Below are positions 52,101 through 62,953 of a stretch of DNA of 64,000 nt, piece after piece. This DNA is from Chaetoderma sp. LZ-2023a (Eukaryota; Mollusca; Caudofoveata; Chaetodermatida; Chaetodermatidae). Position numbers and translations under genes: made by a program. Position 1 is the stretch's first letter. The number at the start of each line of letters is the position of its first letter. The stretch covers positions 58,015,295 through 58,079,294 of the forward strand of contig CM067370.1 of NCBI GenBank assembly GCA_034401795.1, written 5' to 3'. Under the pieces are notes generated by a model. The model saw nothing but the letters and a program-made list of their open reading frames with translations, searched no databases and was not told the DNA's origin.

Positions 52101-55100
52101 TTTTAATGTTATTTAGTCAACTATTTGGATACAAAATACTTAACACAAATGGTTTTAACAAACTATTAACAAATATTAATTTGACTGGAAGCCATCACTG
52201 TTGGACTGTTGCATTATCTTCAAGATATAAAACAATGTTCTGTGTTGTGAGGTGTAAACACGGAGATTTCAGGGATGAAAGAATTAATACCTTGTTGAAA
52301 AATTACGAAACATTTTTGCATTGCAATCAAACCGGTCTAAATATTTAACATAAAGGACTATGTTACAATAAAAAGAAGCAAAGCAATGAAAATCAGCAGC
52401 TCTAACCGGAATACATGCATTACATAGTCTAACCAGTACCATAGTATTCATTTACAAGTTGCGACATAATATGAGACACAAGGGCCTTGATGCTCATCTG
52501 CCTAACACTTACAGGTCTTGAGCCGACATGCATAACGCTGTACTTAATTTCAGTGATTTCAAAATATGTGTTCTGAAGAAAAATCACTTTAAAATAGAAG
52601 CGGAACTTTGACATTTGACCTAGTGACATACCAGTCTGTGGCTACTTCATCTTTGTCTAAGTAGTCATGTGTTCAACTTTTGTTTCATTTAGATCATGCA
52701 TGCCAAAGATATAGGACAACAAACAAACAGACCAGATGCTTTAAGACTTTGCAATGAATGATGAAGCTTGACTTCAAAGCTAAAATAAATATGGGTTTAC
52801 CAATACACTTATCAGTGACCCTGGCCTTTGATCTTTTTACCCCAAAGTAAACGTGCTATCCTCTCATTAGCATATATCCAGGATTGGGCGCAGTATCATT
52901 AACACAACATGAGATATGAACTACTATGATGAACAAAATGCAAAATGTTAATGCTAAATAACACTCTTTGACCAATATCACAATGATTTTGATCTTTTAG
53001 CCCAAAGGTCATTGTGTCATGTTCTCTCCTTATAAGGAGGTAGGTGTCCAAGGTTGGGTTCAGTAAGATTAGCCAAACATGAGAAATGAATAGCTAAAAT
53101 AACAAAGCTTCTACCAATGCCAAAATGACATTGGCCTTTGACCTGTTACTACATTATAAGAATGTATGTGTCCAAGTTTCGGTCCAGTATGATTAACCAA
53201 AGATGAGATATGAATGATAATTGGAAACTTAATATTGTAAAGAACAAAGTTTTTACCAAGGTCACAGAGACCATGCCTTTTGTCCTTTTGACCCAGACGT
53301 CATTGTATAATGCCCTGTCATTATATGGGAGCATGTCTCCAAGTTTGTGTTCAGCATGATTAACCAAAGATGAGATATGAACTGTTAAGTTTTTTTACCA
53401 CAGTCACAGTGACCTTGCCGTTTGACCGCAAAGTCATTGTGTGATGCCCTGTCATTATAAGGAAGCATGTGCCCCAGTTTGGGTCCAGTATGATTAACTA
53501 AACATGAGATATGAACCGATAAATTGAGCTAAATGCAAATTGGATGACGCCAATGCCACCAACCCCACCATTGCCGCCGCCGGAGGGTATCACAATAGCT
53601 TATTTTACTTCTTAACGTCAAGCTAATAAAAGTCACAGCTACTTTTGTACAACTTTGAGTGACTGTTAATCTGTATTTTTCTTTCCCAAATTTTGTCCTG
53701 ATTGGCTAAGCGGTTTTAGAGTTGTTTATGTGAAGCCTAGTTCATCTAAGATGTTCAACAAATAAATCAGCCAATCAGATTCTCTTAAGCAAATTTGCTT
53801 CAACTCATGTGTTAGTTGTTATTTTTTAAGTTTCACATCAAATTGCCAATGTTTATAAGTGTTTCTAAAAAGAGAAACAAACAATCAGGATGACTATCAA
53901 AACAGCTTCCCTTGAATAATGCTGTATCTTTACAACTCAAGGATGCTTCCTGTTAAATGTGTATGAAATTGCCCCAGCGTCAAATTGCTGAAAGAACAAC
54001 ATTTGATGCTAGGCAGGCGGGCTGATGGGTGGGCATGGAGGCAGGCATGTGAGCTAATAATTAACTAGACACTTGCTCTATCACAGCTTACTTGACATTG
54101 ATGTGCCACATATGAAGGGTAGCATCAGGGCCTCCTGTAGTGAATAGATATTTGCCCTCGTAACTGCAAGCGAGATTTGATACCTGTTAAGCAAAGAATA
54201 GATGGCTTGAGAAATATATAGTATTACTCTTCAGGAGGTTCTCGCACACCACACACCATTTGCATCACTAGGTCAAGCCATCATCAGCTTCCTGTATGGC
54301 TGGAAAAAATTAGTATCAAATACTTTCCATTAATCCAGTAGAATTGGTTGAAGAATAATAGCTATCTCAGTTTATGGATAACTACAAACCACAATGATTT
54401 TCAGTGGTAAATGTTAAACAATAGTCTTATCTTGGCCTGCAAATGGACATTCCACAAGAACAGTACAAACACAGGTTTAAGCAGCTTGACCATTAAAGAG
54501 CTTTTATCTAGCAGAAAAGGACAGGAGAAATGTGTGGCTACTTACACCAACAGGGTGCGCTATTAGTGCCATGGCATTGTGAGGATTGCCATCTAGTGGC
54601 AGGATGTTCATTCCTACTTTATCCTTGGTGATGTATGCCATATAGCGCCTATCATCTGATGGATCTTTACTGGGAATGATTACAATCCTGTGGGAAAATA
54701 GCACAAAATATATATTGATCTTGATATTCAAAAGTCTAAGCTTTGGATGATGATGGGCATTTATGTTGAAAGCTATGTTGTTGTAAGCCCCTTTAGACAT
54801 TGACATCAAAAGCTTACAGAATCATTGGTTTCAGAATGAACACTAATAGACCTTTCCAGTTTTAGCTATGTCCCGCCCATTTCTATCTAAGCTCCAACCA
54901 CACCTCATCCGTGTTGGGATCGATCGATCTCTGAACTCCCTGACTATCAATTTCCAGAAAACTATACAGGTAAGATGTTAAATATTTTGAAACTAGTCAA
55001 ACTAGTTTCAAAATAGTCAACTTAATAGTTATTAAATGGTAAAGGCATACAATTCATACAGCGAGTCAGACTATTAAGCATTAAAGACAGAATATATCGA

Positions 55101-57019
55101 GTCATTCATGATATCAAGATTATGATGTCATCTTACAGGTCATGTAGTTGATTATTACGTCATATGATGTCATATGATGGATGGATAAACTTGGAAAGGT
55201 TCATTAGTACAAAAGATAAACTAAATGGATGAATCCACTTTTAGATACATGCATGGCCTGCCCCATCTCTAGCTTATCTCCGCCTGTGCTTTGCGCATGT
55301 TGGGATCAATTTATAAACGTGAGCTCTGAATTCCAAGAATCCAGTTTTATTGGGATCGATCGAACCCTGCACTCCCTGAATCTAAAATTTCCAGAAAGCT
55401 ATACAGGCAAGCTGCTGAATGGTTTGAGACTAATTTGGCTGAGAGCTGTTGCTGCCAGAGAACGTTTATTAAATACTAAAGACATACAATTCGTACACAT
55501 TGGAGTTTAAAGGCTCATGACAGACTTTGCTACGTCATTCAGTACACATTTTGATTGTGATGTCAGCCTACACCTGACATAACACATTATGACCTCATAC
55601 ACTTGAGTGACAGATTGGATTCATCCATTATCAGGATAATGATTAATAAATCAGGAGAGCAATTCAAATAATAAACAAAATGTAATCCTTTAACTTTTGA
55701 AATTCCAGTCGTTCAATTTCAAGACACCTATACAGGAAAGCTTTTGAAAATTTCGAAACTAATTAGAGTGGAATCTTTTGCTGCCATAAGAAGCTCCCAT
55801 TTAAATTATGTGCCAAATACTCAACAGAATATTCTATGCATCGCAAAGAATATGTTGTTTTCTGGTTTATGAAGGTTGAAGGGCTAGGCTAACGATAGCA
55901 TCCATAAAACAGAGCACTCCGCAAACTCTACAGAGGGCTCTGTTTTATAGAGGGTACAGTTTGGTTAACCCTTTAACCTTCATAGCCCTCATTGTATTGA
56001 ATTGCAATTTATAAATATTCATGGATGTTTTCCAGTGTTTGAGATCAGGTAAATTTCAAATTAATTTAATTTTGTCAATGTAAATACTCACTTTCTCAGC
56101 GGAGATCCATATGTCGGTCCAAGCAGCGTCTTGCGACACATCTTGGTTGTTGTATTATACAGCTTGAACTTGTACTAGAAGAATATATAGAAACCATTAT
56201 TTATAAACACTGGACAAATGAACAGCTTCAAGGAAAGAAGAGGTCACTGATAAGTCAGCTTAATGGACGAATCCAGTTTTAGCTATGCCCCACCCATTGC
56301 TAACTAAGCTCCGCCCACGCTTTGTCTGTATTGGGATCGACTGAACCCTGAACTCCCTGAATCTCAATTTCCAGAAAACTATACAGGCAAGCTGTCGAAT
56401 ATTTTCAAATTTGACTGGGTGTTGTTATTGCCTATGTGAAGTCAAATTAATTTCAAAATATTCAACCAAATGTTTATTAAATAGTAAAGATATACAATGA
56501 GTACACATGACGGACTATTAAGAGTTCCTGATGGACATAGCTAAGCCATTCATGATGTATTTTAATTGTGATGTCAGCCTTCCTATGATGTATTTGATTA
56601 TGACAACATATACTTAACTGACCGATTGGATTCCTCTATTGGTCAGCACTTCAGTTGTGAGTCATAACTATCGTAGTCAGTTTGTTGCTTGGTGTATCAG
56701 TTTGTTGGTAAAACATTCCTGACAAAGCCACCTATGTCGCAACTATACCATGTCCAACTTGTTATTAATTCATTTAACTGGCTGTATTAAATTTAACATC
56801 TATTACACATTCTAATGCATGAAAAGGTTTGCAATATTACAGGGTGATCGTGTATATATATATATATTAGTATACCTGATCATTGGCAGTGAGGATAAAA
56901 TTCTCCTTGGAAATAGGTGGGTAGAATGTCATACACTGTGGTACAGCACTCTGTTCTATTCTGTCAGTACTTAATAGACACAGGTTATCTCTACAGCTCT
57001 TCTGTAAATCATATTCAAC
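48932..57019 (-). CDS. CFAP251: Cilia- and flagella-associated protein 251, C-terminal 384 codons (partial gene)
   Basis: Nine exons join in frame with GT-AG introns: 57019-56876, 56174-56092, 54687-54546, 54183-54092, 52007-51879, 51698-51593, 51100-51010, 50715-50581, 49164-48932 (stop 48932-48934). The encoded protein has the end of a WD40 propeller ([26 protein letters not shown]) and then the calmodulin-like/EF-hand-type tail ([51 protein letters not shown]). Both match animal CFAP251/WDR66 as I know it. The protein is part of the radial-spoke 3/calmodulin-associated complex of motile cilia and sperm flagella. Upstream exons (Glu-rich N terminus and most WD repeats) lie beyond 64000. No lesion is visible, so the gene looks functional. 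Confidence 0.92.
49238..49366. repeat. Hairpin MITE-like repeat, copy 1 (last intron)
   Basis: Left arm AAATGTCTATTTATTTCTAA...GCACTGGACTGA and right arm TCAGTCCAGTG...GCAAATTGACATTT are inverted copies. The same arms occur at 57368-57500, with partial copies at about 50335-50400 and 54410-54460. Confidence 0.6.
49850..50100 (-). repeat. GATCGATC repeat family, inverted copy
   Basis: CCTGTATAGTTTTCTGGAAA, GTTCAGGGATCGATCGATCC and GGGGCATAGCTAAAACTGGA are the reverse complement of blocks at 54.84-55.0, 55.25-55.43 and 56.27-56.39 kb. Confidence 0.65.
50581..50715 (-). CDS. CFAP251: CFAP251 exon ([10 protein letters not shown]...)
   Basis: 135 bp, acceptor TTGTTACAG/TGT, donor CGAAAG/GTGAGA. 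It reads [20 protein letters not shown] and ends LLQTK. Confidence 0.9.
51010..51100 (-). CDS. CFAP251: CFAP251 exon ([14 protein letters not shown]...)
   Basis: 91 bp, acceptor TTTTTTTAG/ATT, donor AAGT/GTGAGT. It reads [20 protein letters not shown] and then [10 protein letters not shown]. Confidence 0.9.
51277..51520. repeat. (TCAC)n microsatellite with (CCCA)n interruption, intronic
   Basis: About 190 bp of TCAC tetramers, then CCCA/CCGC units, then TCAC again, inside the CFAP251 intron between exons 51698-51593 and 51100-51010. The Leu-Thr-His-Ser frame is an artefact. Confidence 0.95.
51593..51698 (-). CDS. CFAP251: CFAP251 exon ([10 protein letters not shown]...)
   Basis: 106 bp, acceptor GTATTGCAG/CCA, donor CAAGAG/GTTAGT. 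It reads [20 protein letters not shown], followed by [15 protein letters not shown]. Confidence 0.9.
51879..52007 (-). CDS. CFAP251: CFAP251 exon ([12 protein letters not shown]...)
   Basis: 129 bp, acceptor ACTTTCAG/TGC, donor CGCAA/GTAAAT. It encodes the linker [20 protein letters not shown] and FYYAQIR leading into the EF-hand-like tail. Confidence 0.88.
52780..53600 (+). repeat. Dispersed repeat R1, several partial units in tandem
   Basis: Four to five units repeat TATAAGGA...GCATGTG(T/C)CC, AAGTTTGGGTCCAGTATGAT and ACCTTGCC...TTTGACC, ending in CGGAGGGTATCACAATAG. It lies in the CFAP251 intron between exons 54183-54092 and 52007-51879. No coding content. Confidence 0.65.
54092..54183 (-). 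CDS. CFAP251: CFAP251 exon (last WD40 repeat)
   Basis: 92 bp, acceptor GCTTAACAG/GTA, donor GTCAA/GTAAGC. It reads [20 protein letters not shown] and WHINV, the last blade of the propeller. Confidence 0.9.
54546..54687 (-). CDS. CFAP251: CFAP251 exon ([12 protein letters not shown]...)
   Basis: 142 bp, acceptor TTTCCCACAG/GAT, donor GTTGGT/GTAAGT. It includes [20 protein letters not shown], matching the vertebrate protein closely. Confidence 0.9.
54850..55220 (+). repeat. GATCGATC repeat family, direct copy 1
   Basis: CCAGTTTTAGCTATGTCCCG, GTTGGGATCGATCGATCTC and CCAGAAAACTATACAGG, followed by a hairpin AATATTTTGAAACTAGT/ACTAGTTTCAAAATAGT at about 54982-55020. Confidence 0.65.
55225..55620 (+). 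repeat. GATCGATC repeat family, direct copy 2
   Basis: TTGGGATCGATCGAACCCTG and CCAGAAAGCTATACAGGCAA recur, preceded by GCCTGCCCCATCTCTAGC. The open frame across it (55229-55510) is not conserved in the other copies. Confidence 0.6.
56092..56174 (-). CDS. CFAP251: CFAP251 exon (YKFKLYN...)
   Basis: 83 bp, acceptor TTCTTCTAG/TAC, donor GAGAAA/GTGAGT. It reads [20 protein letters not shown], a strongly conserved WD66 segment; the last two bases start a codon completed in the next exon. Confidence 0.88.
56260..56650 (+). repeat. GATCGATC repeat family, direct copy 3
   Basis: CCAGTTTTAGCTATGCCCCA, TATTGGGATCGACTGAACCC and CCAGAAAACTATACAGGCAA, then an inverted repeat GAATATTTTCAAATTTGACT/AGTCAAATTAATTTCAAAAT at about 56397-56466. 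Confidence 0.65.
56876..57019 (-). CDS. CFAP251: CFAP251 exon (WD40 part, VEYDL...ANDQ)
   Basis: 48 codons, phase 0 at both ends. The acceptor is TTTCTTGCCAG/GTT and the donor GATCAG/GTATAC. It reads VEYDLQKSC and [20 protein letters not shown]. It is the most 5' exon identified. Confidence 0.88.
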
Positions 57020-57367
57020 CTGGCAAGAAAAAACCCATATGCTTTATTAATCCCAGTAGTTAATCATGGACAAGACATATTCTGCATGCACATTATATAG
57101 TCAAATTTGATGCATGGATACAACTATGTGATGCATTTCTATGAGTTTGTACCGGCACATACACAATGTTGTAGTAGAGTATAATAAATAGTATAAATCT
57201 CAGTACATAAATTCTTATAACCAATTTTATGTTATATACATATTGTAGATGATACGTATCACACAATATTCCCCAGCATACTGCTTAATAATTGAAGACC
57301 CAGAGTCCTGTAGAATAAATCCTTTAATGGTTAAAATTTGTCAGTAAGATTTAGATTTTTGCTTCAT

Positions 57368-57500
57368 GAACATCCATTTACAAGCCAAGAGATTATTTTT
57401 GAAAACTTACCACTGAAATGACTGACTCGTTTATCAAGCCAGTAATTCCAGTGGTACATTGTAAAAAATCAGTCCTCTCTTGGCCTGAAAATGGACATTC
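57368..57500. repeat. Hairpin MITE-like repeat, copy 2
   Basis: Arms GAACATCCATTTACAAGCCA...ACCACTGAAATGACTG and CAGTAATTCCAGTGGT...TGGCCTGAAAATGGACATTC are nearly complementary over about 57 bp, with a loop of about 15 bp. Confidence 0.65.
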
Positions 57501-57904
57501 CGCATGACCTCTGCAAAGGCCATGCAGGTCCTGCTTATTGTTGATAAACAATTGTTGATAAACATAAGAGTTCAGACCAAAATCATTTGGTAGAATAAAT
57601 GGTTTGATTGCAATATGTTACGGTGATAATGTAATCTAAAATGAAATGCTAATGTTTATTTTTGTATACACTTCAGAATCATCTTGACCTTTAACCAGGA
57701 CCACAAAATCAAAAGCTTCTGTACAAAATTCAACTTAATCCTGACCATTGACCTTGAACAGAGAATCAATGGATGATAAAGTCATCTGCCCTGACAACCA
57801 TGTGTACATGCTTAGTTCCTTAAATATTGGACAAAAAACATGCTGAAAATCTTAGTCTTGTACCAAGGTCACAGTGATATTGACCTTTGACCTGGTGAAT
57901 CAAA

Positions 57905-58010
57905 AAAGCATCTGCTTTTGTTTCTACGAGAATTGTTAATACTTACCAGATGTACTATTATGATAATGTCTATTATCTAGTCTAGCTCAAAATAAACAAT
58001 TAAAGCTCTG
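57905..58010 (+). repeat. Left terminal inverted repeat of DIRS element 3
   Basis: Starts about GCATCTGCTTTTGTTTCTAC. The first 40 bp beyond the region shared with the right end are also found inverted in the internal complementary region, which fixes the true element end. Confidence 0.7.
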
Positions 58011-58164
58011 CACTTTCCATGGTCCTGCCCATACTGTGTCCGGGAATTACCATAGCCTCCAGGTACCGAGTCAATTCCCAACAACAGTCAGATTCGTCTT
58101 ATATTTGTCTTGACAAACAGCGAAAGCAGCTCAGCCTCACCTCAGCGGGGTGGCTAAGACGGGC

Positions 58165-58290
58165 CATAGTACATCTGGTAAGTATTAACAATTCTCGTAG
58201 AAACAAAAGCGGATGCTTTTTTTATTTTACTTCGAATAATACTTACCTGATATACTATTATGATAAACACCAGATTTCGAGAGCCAAGAA
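58165..58290. repeat. Internal complementary region of DIRS element 3
   Basis: ACATCTGGTAAGTATTAACA and TTCTCGTAGAAACAAAAGC are the reverse complement of the left end; ACTTCGAATAATACTTACCT and TACTATTATGATAA that of the right end. The two meet as a circle junction, the diagnostic signature used for DIRS circularisation. Confidence 0.75.
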
Positions 58291-58828
58291 ACTCCGGTGG
58301 GAGGAGGTGAAGCTCGAAGCAGCTCTCATTTAACCTCCGACAAAGAAGGTTGAGAAGGGACTAGAACCCCAGCATATGCTTAGGTTCCGCCATCTGACTC
58401 ATAGAGTGTTAAACTTCCATGGTCTAGACCCCGCTTGCCCCCCCCCCCACCCCCATTTCTCCACACAAATTCCAGAGGGCTGTCAAAAGGGGAGGCAGCA
58501 CCCACCAGACCCATGTCAGCCCCAAGTCTCAGCTAGGGCAGTCAAGTAGAGTGCAAAGAAGCTACTAGAACTTCTAAAATATATCAGTATATCGATTAGA
58601 TTTTCAAATTTGAATGAGTCCAATGTCTATTGCAATGAATAAGATACTCTTGAACCAGACTTTTTACTTAATTAATATTAGTCACCATTTGCTGAGTGCT
58701 TGGTCTTTCTTGATCATCACAGGAGCTCCGCCCAATCCACGGTCATTCACAGATCATGTGCATCACCATTGCTCAGTGCATGTGGAAGAACCCTAAGATG
58801 TATGCAAAAATAGTGGTCGGATGTGGCT
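58291..58828. other. DIRS element 3 3' region without genes
   Basis: Between the internal complementary region and the recombinase end, with a poly-C tract at about 58440. No further frame is supported. Confidence 0.45.
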
Positions 58829-59857
58829 TTAGCTAAGATTCAACAAATTGGTGACAGCTACCGAATTAAGTGCGCTGGAGATATCGCGAAGGTAGAAATC
58901 AGTGAATGACGACTCGGCATGACATTGTGCTACAGACATCACCTCCTCTAAAGAGACACCCTTATAAAGGGCCGATGATGCTGCTAGTAGTGCTCGGACT
59001 TGATGGGTGTTCACATGATCAATCTGCTTTCCTGATGCGATTTTATGCTACATCTGAATAGCATCAACTATCCATCGAGAAATGGTATCTTTCGAGGCAT
59101 GAATATGTGGAGCTTTGAGACATAACCACAGGGATTTCGGGTCATCTCTCCACTCCTCAGTACATTTCTTATACATTTTCAGACATCTAACAGGACACCA
59201 AGCAGAAGTTTGGGTCAAATCAATTAAACATGGCAAATTGATCGGCTGTCCTGGATATTTAAGTGACTGATTCTTTGCCAGGAAACAAAGACGTGGTAAT
59301 AGTCTTAAACCTTCACCCGTAACAACAAAAACGGTCTTGTTCGGCAGAAAGCGCATGGATTTCGCTTCTCCTTCTCGCCGATGCTGCTGCAACCAAGAAA
59401 ACTGACTTAATAGTTAACAGTTTAATATATATATAGATCTAATTGGTTCAAAGGGAGCATGCCTTAAAACCTGTAGAACAAGAGATAGATTCCATGCTGG
59501 GATAGGAATTGGCTGTCTAGGTTGCAAATTACTCATGCCTTTAATAACTTCATTTAAAGTGTCGTTCTCCACTCCTACATTGGCCAGACTGGGAACAACT
59601 GAAGCTAATGCAGACATATATGCTGCTAGGGTTGAAGGTACATGCTTGTCAACCTCATATAAATGACAGATAAAATCTCCTACATGTTGAACAGATGCAG
59701 AAAAGGGATTAATATCTCTTCTCTTACACCACTCAGCAAATTTGTTGATTCTATAATTATATGTCTTGGCGGTTGACCCTGTTCTGGCTGAAGCGACAAA
59801 TTTCAATGCTTGCTCAGAAAAGGCACACTCAATTGCTCGCTGCTTGATAACATCCAT
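58829..59857 (-). pseudogene. DIRS element 3 tyrosine recombinase
   Basis: Three segments. The first (59857-59414) has the N-terminal SAM-like domain, SARTGSTAKTYNYRINKFAE and VGDFICHLYEV. The second (59392-59048) continues the catalytic domain with CPVRCLKMYKKCTEEWRDD. The third (59014-58829) has HQVRALLAASSALY with the H-x-x-R pair, then SSFTDFYLRD with the catalytic Tyr. A W/G position preceding it reads A-Q-C-H. Frameshifts at about 59400 and 59030 break the gene; catalytic residues that can be seen are intact. Confidence 0.8.
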
Positions 59858-59861
59858 GCAG

Positions 59862-60627
59862 TCAATTGGAACATCTGCGGTCTGTCAGACCTTTGTTCTG
59901 AGAAATCAGATCCATTCTGTCTGGAAGAAGGATTGGATTGCAGACCTGAAGGTCCAGCAGATCCGTAAACCATGATTGGCCTGGCCAATGAGGGGCAAGC
60001 AGTAGTACTTTGCAAATGCCCTCTCTTATCTTTGCCAGAACTTTTGGGATGAGAATTGTTGGAGGATACGCATATGCGTACATTCCCTTGCAACTTATCG
60101 CCAGTGCGTCTACTGCTAGAGCTAGTGGGTTCGGGATCGGTGACACGTATGTGACCATCTTTGTGTTTCCTTTCATCGCAAATAGATCCACATTTGGCTT
60201 GCCCCAATGTTTGAAGAGAAACCCCGCTACTGGCTGGTTGAGCTGCCATTCCGTCGGATGACAAACCGTCCTTCGACTGAGAGAATCTGCTAGGGTGTTC
60301 AATCTTCCTGGAATGTGTGCTGTCCGAAGAATAATAATCCTCTCTTGGCACCACAGCAGAAGGTTCCATATCATCATGCACAACTCTGGTGATCTCGTCC
60401 CACCTTGGCGGTTCAAATAAGACCCCACTGTTTGAGTTGTCTGTCCTTACTAGGACAATCTTGTCTCGGATTAAGTTCTCAAATTTTCTAAGTGCTAATG
60501 CCACCGCTAATAATTTGAGAACATTTATGTGTTTCTGGGCATTGGTCTGATCCCATTCCCCTGACACTGACAGATTGTCCAGTACTGCTCCCCAACCCAT
60601 TGTCGATGCATCTGTAAAGATGGACAT
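59862..60627 (-). pseudogene. DIRS element 3 RNase H and following linker
   Basis: FTDASTMGWGAVLDNLSVSG holds the first RNase H Asp, then VLKLLAVALALRKF and VLVRTDNSNSG, the remaining Asp motifs. A frameshift at about 60420 moves to the frame 60428-59862, with HIPGRLNTLADSLSRR, the RNase H C-terminal box, then TEWQLNQPVAGFLFKHWGKP. Confidence 0.75.
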
Positions 60628-60657
60628 CTGTGGCTGAGGAGGTTGTAGAGGAACACC

Positions 60658-61579
60658 TCATAGGAGATTCTGTTCTGATAACCACCAATGAAGATGGAAT
60701 ATCAACGGTTCTTTTACTGGTATCCTCAGAGACAACAGATCCTTTCTCCGAGACCAGAATGACATTAAGTACATCTGAATCGGCCTGCGTCTCAGTGCCA
60801 CATAAGGAACCACCTTCTCCAGAGATACTAGTAAACCCAGTATTCTGAGAAATTTACGTGCCGTCAGATAGGCTCCTTGAGAGATTGACTCCACAACTGC
60901 AATCAAACTCTTGACTCTGCTCTGCACCGGAAAAGCTACACCGTCCCTGAGATTGAAAAATATTCCCAGATACACAAACTCCTGGGATGGAGTCAATTCT
61001 GATTTCTCTAGATTCACAATCCATCCTAGGTCCTTTAGTAAGGCCAGGACTACCTGAAGACTGTTGTGCAGTGACTGGATTCCCCGCCTTCAGCAGCCGG
61101 TCGTCTATGTAAGTATGAAATGCTATGTTTCTCCTGCGAAGGTAAGAAGTCATGGAGAGAACCACTTTGGTGAAGAGCTTCGGGGCTGTGGTCAGACGGA
61201 AAGGAAGCGCATTGAATTCCCAAACATTGTCTTGGAATGCAAAGCGAAGGTATTTCTGAAAAGGAATTGACATTGGAATATGAAAATATGCATCCTTCAG
61301 ATATATCGATACTGCCCACATGCCTTTTCTCAGCCCTGTCATCATCACTGTCACAGTCTCCATCTGAAATTTTGGTGAAAGAATGAATGTGTTCAGCGGT
61401 TTGAGGATGAGAATCGGTCTCCTTCCTCCGGAATGAGGAAAATTATCGAATAGAAGCCCAGGGGGGACTGATTGCGGACTAAATGAATCGCATTCTTCTG
61501 CTGAAGATCTATGATTTCTGAGCAAATGGCATCTAGACGATCGGATTCCCTTGGAACGGGAGTCCATACTGGAGTCCAT
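60658..61579 (-). pseudogene. DIRS element 3 reverse transcriptase
   Basis: GRRPILILKPLNTFILSPKF, SIYLKDAYFHIPMSIPFQKY (motif A Asp), LPFRLTTAPKLFTKVVLS and YIDDRLLKAG (YIDD) are in the first frame. After a frameshift at about 61020, LEKSELTPSQEFVYLGIFFN follows. The motif order is the same as in DIRS element 2, and residue identity between the two is high, so they belong to one branch. Confidence 0.8.
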
Positions 61580-62953
61580 GTTAATTGAACTAATGATTGA
61601 TGGATGAGCCAGTCCAGTTCATAGCCGTTTCTTAGCCAATGACAGACTAAACAATCTTGCACAACCTGTTCCCACTGGTTTGAGAACAGTTGAAGTCTGC
61701 CTCCGATGGAAGGAATCTGCACACAACTCCCGGTCAATATTGTGCGATAAGATGTTAATTCGCTTGGGTGAAGATTCTCGTCTCCTTGCATTCCTTGCAC
61801 CACTGGTACGAGTCTTTCCAGAAGCCCATCAGGACCGTCCCCCAAGGACACCTCGCGGCTTCTTGGAATGACGGCCCAGGACCACCGCCACGGCTATCCT
61901 TATGGTAGCTGCCACGACTCGAGCCGCCACCCTTCCTATCATCTTCATACAACCTCTTATTAGAGGACTTGTACGAAGATGAATGGCCAGGTCCCTGTGA
62001 ACCGGATGCCCGATGGGTATCATGGCCAGAAGGATGGAAGGGAAATCTTTGGCACTGTCTCTGTTGCTCATGTCGATGCTGCTTGTAGGACTGTTGCGGC
62101 TGAGTCCTCTTCATCGACTTCCATGACTTGCCGACAACCTCCTGCTCTGCCACTATAGACGCAACTTTGGAGATAGCTTGTTGTGCCGAGCCGCCAAACA
62201 AGCCCGGACCAATGCAGGGTGCAGAAGATAATGCAGCCCTCATCTCTGGTCCTGATTCTACACAATCGAGAACCATTCTCCTCAGCTCTGGCAATGATCT
62301 AGTGATCACCCTGGCCAGGCAATCTTGGGACAAGCGCATGGAATCCTGGACAACTCCGGGACCAGTCTCTGGCACTTCCCCACCTTCTGCTGCACATGTC
62401 AGCATACGCCGCAAATCCGTGAGAGAGAGAGAGCAGTCATAGCCGCTCTGGCAGCATCCTCAATGAGATTTAACTCATTGAAGGGATCCTTGTAAGCTTG
62501 GGAAACCAAGGGTCGAGAATGACCCTTGGCTTTCCCAGCTAACGACCTATTCAGAGCTTCTCTTTCCAAGACTGAAAGCTGAGGAACACGAGCATACTGA
62601 TGGTAGGCCTGCTCTGGAAAGTGGACCCTACTACTTATCCCCTTAGGGGCCTTGGGCAAAGAATACTCGGGCTGAACCAGACGGTAAGACGCGACTTCTA
62701 ACATGTCAGAAGTCTGAATGTCCAAGGGAAGAGTCAGCATGGCTGAAGAGCCACTCGACAGAGCACTAGCCGCACACGCTGACATCCGCTCCATCGCCGA
62801 ATCATGCTGAGATCCCTGAACTGATGTCAACCCGAGACGGTCGGACAGCCAGTCAAGGACCTGCACCCATTCAGTTTCAGTGCAAAAAGATGATTCGTCC
62901 ATCAATGGACCACCATTCTTATCTTCCTTCTCACCCTTGGATGAAAAGGCCAC
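61393..62953 (-). pseudogene. DIRS element 3 gag-like region and RT N-terminus
   Basis: The first frame (62953-62399) starts MAFSSKGEKEDKNGGPLMDE, and includes WVQVLDWLSDRLGL. A one-base shift at about 62410 leads to the second (62414-61755) with ALSSAPCIGPGLFGG, the gag motif shared with DIRS element 2, then a Gln/His/Ser-rich and Gly/Arg-rich tail. The frame 61851-61393 opens the RT (IDLQQKNAIHLVRNQSPLGF). No Cys/His cluster precedes it, unlike element 2. Confidence 0.7.

Noticed and set aside
55229-55510. 93-codon plus-strand frame
   Set aside because: It lies within a dispersed repeat, and the other copies of that repeat do not keep the frame.
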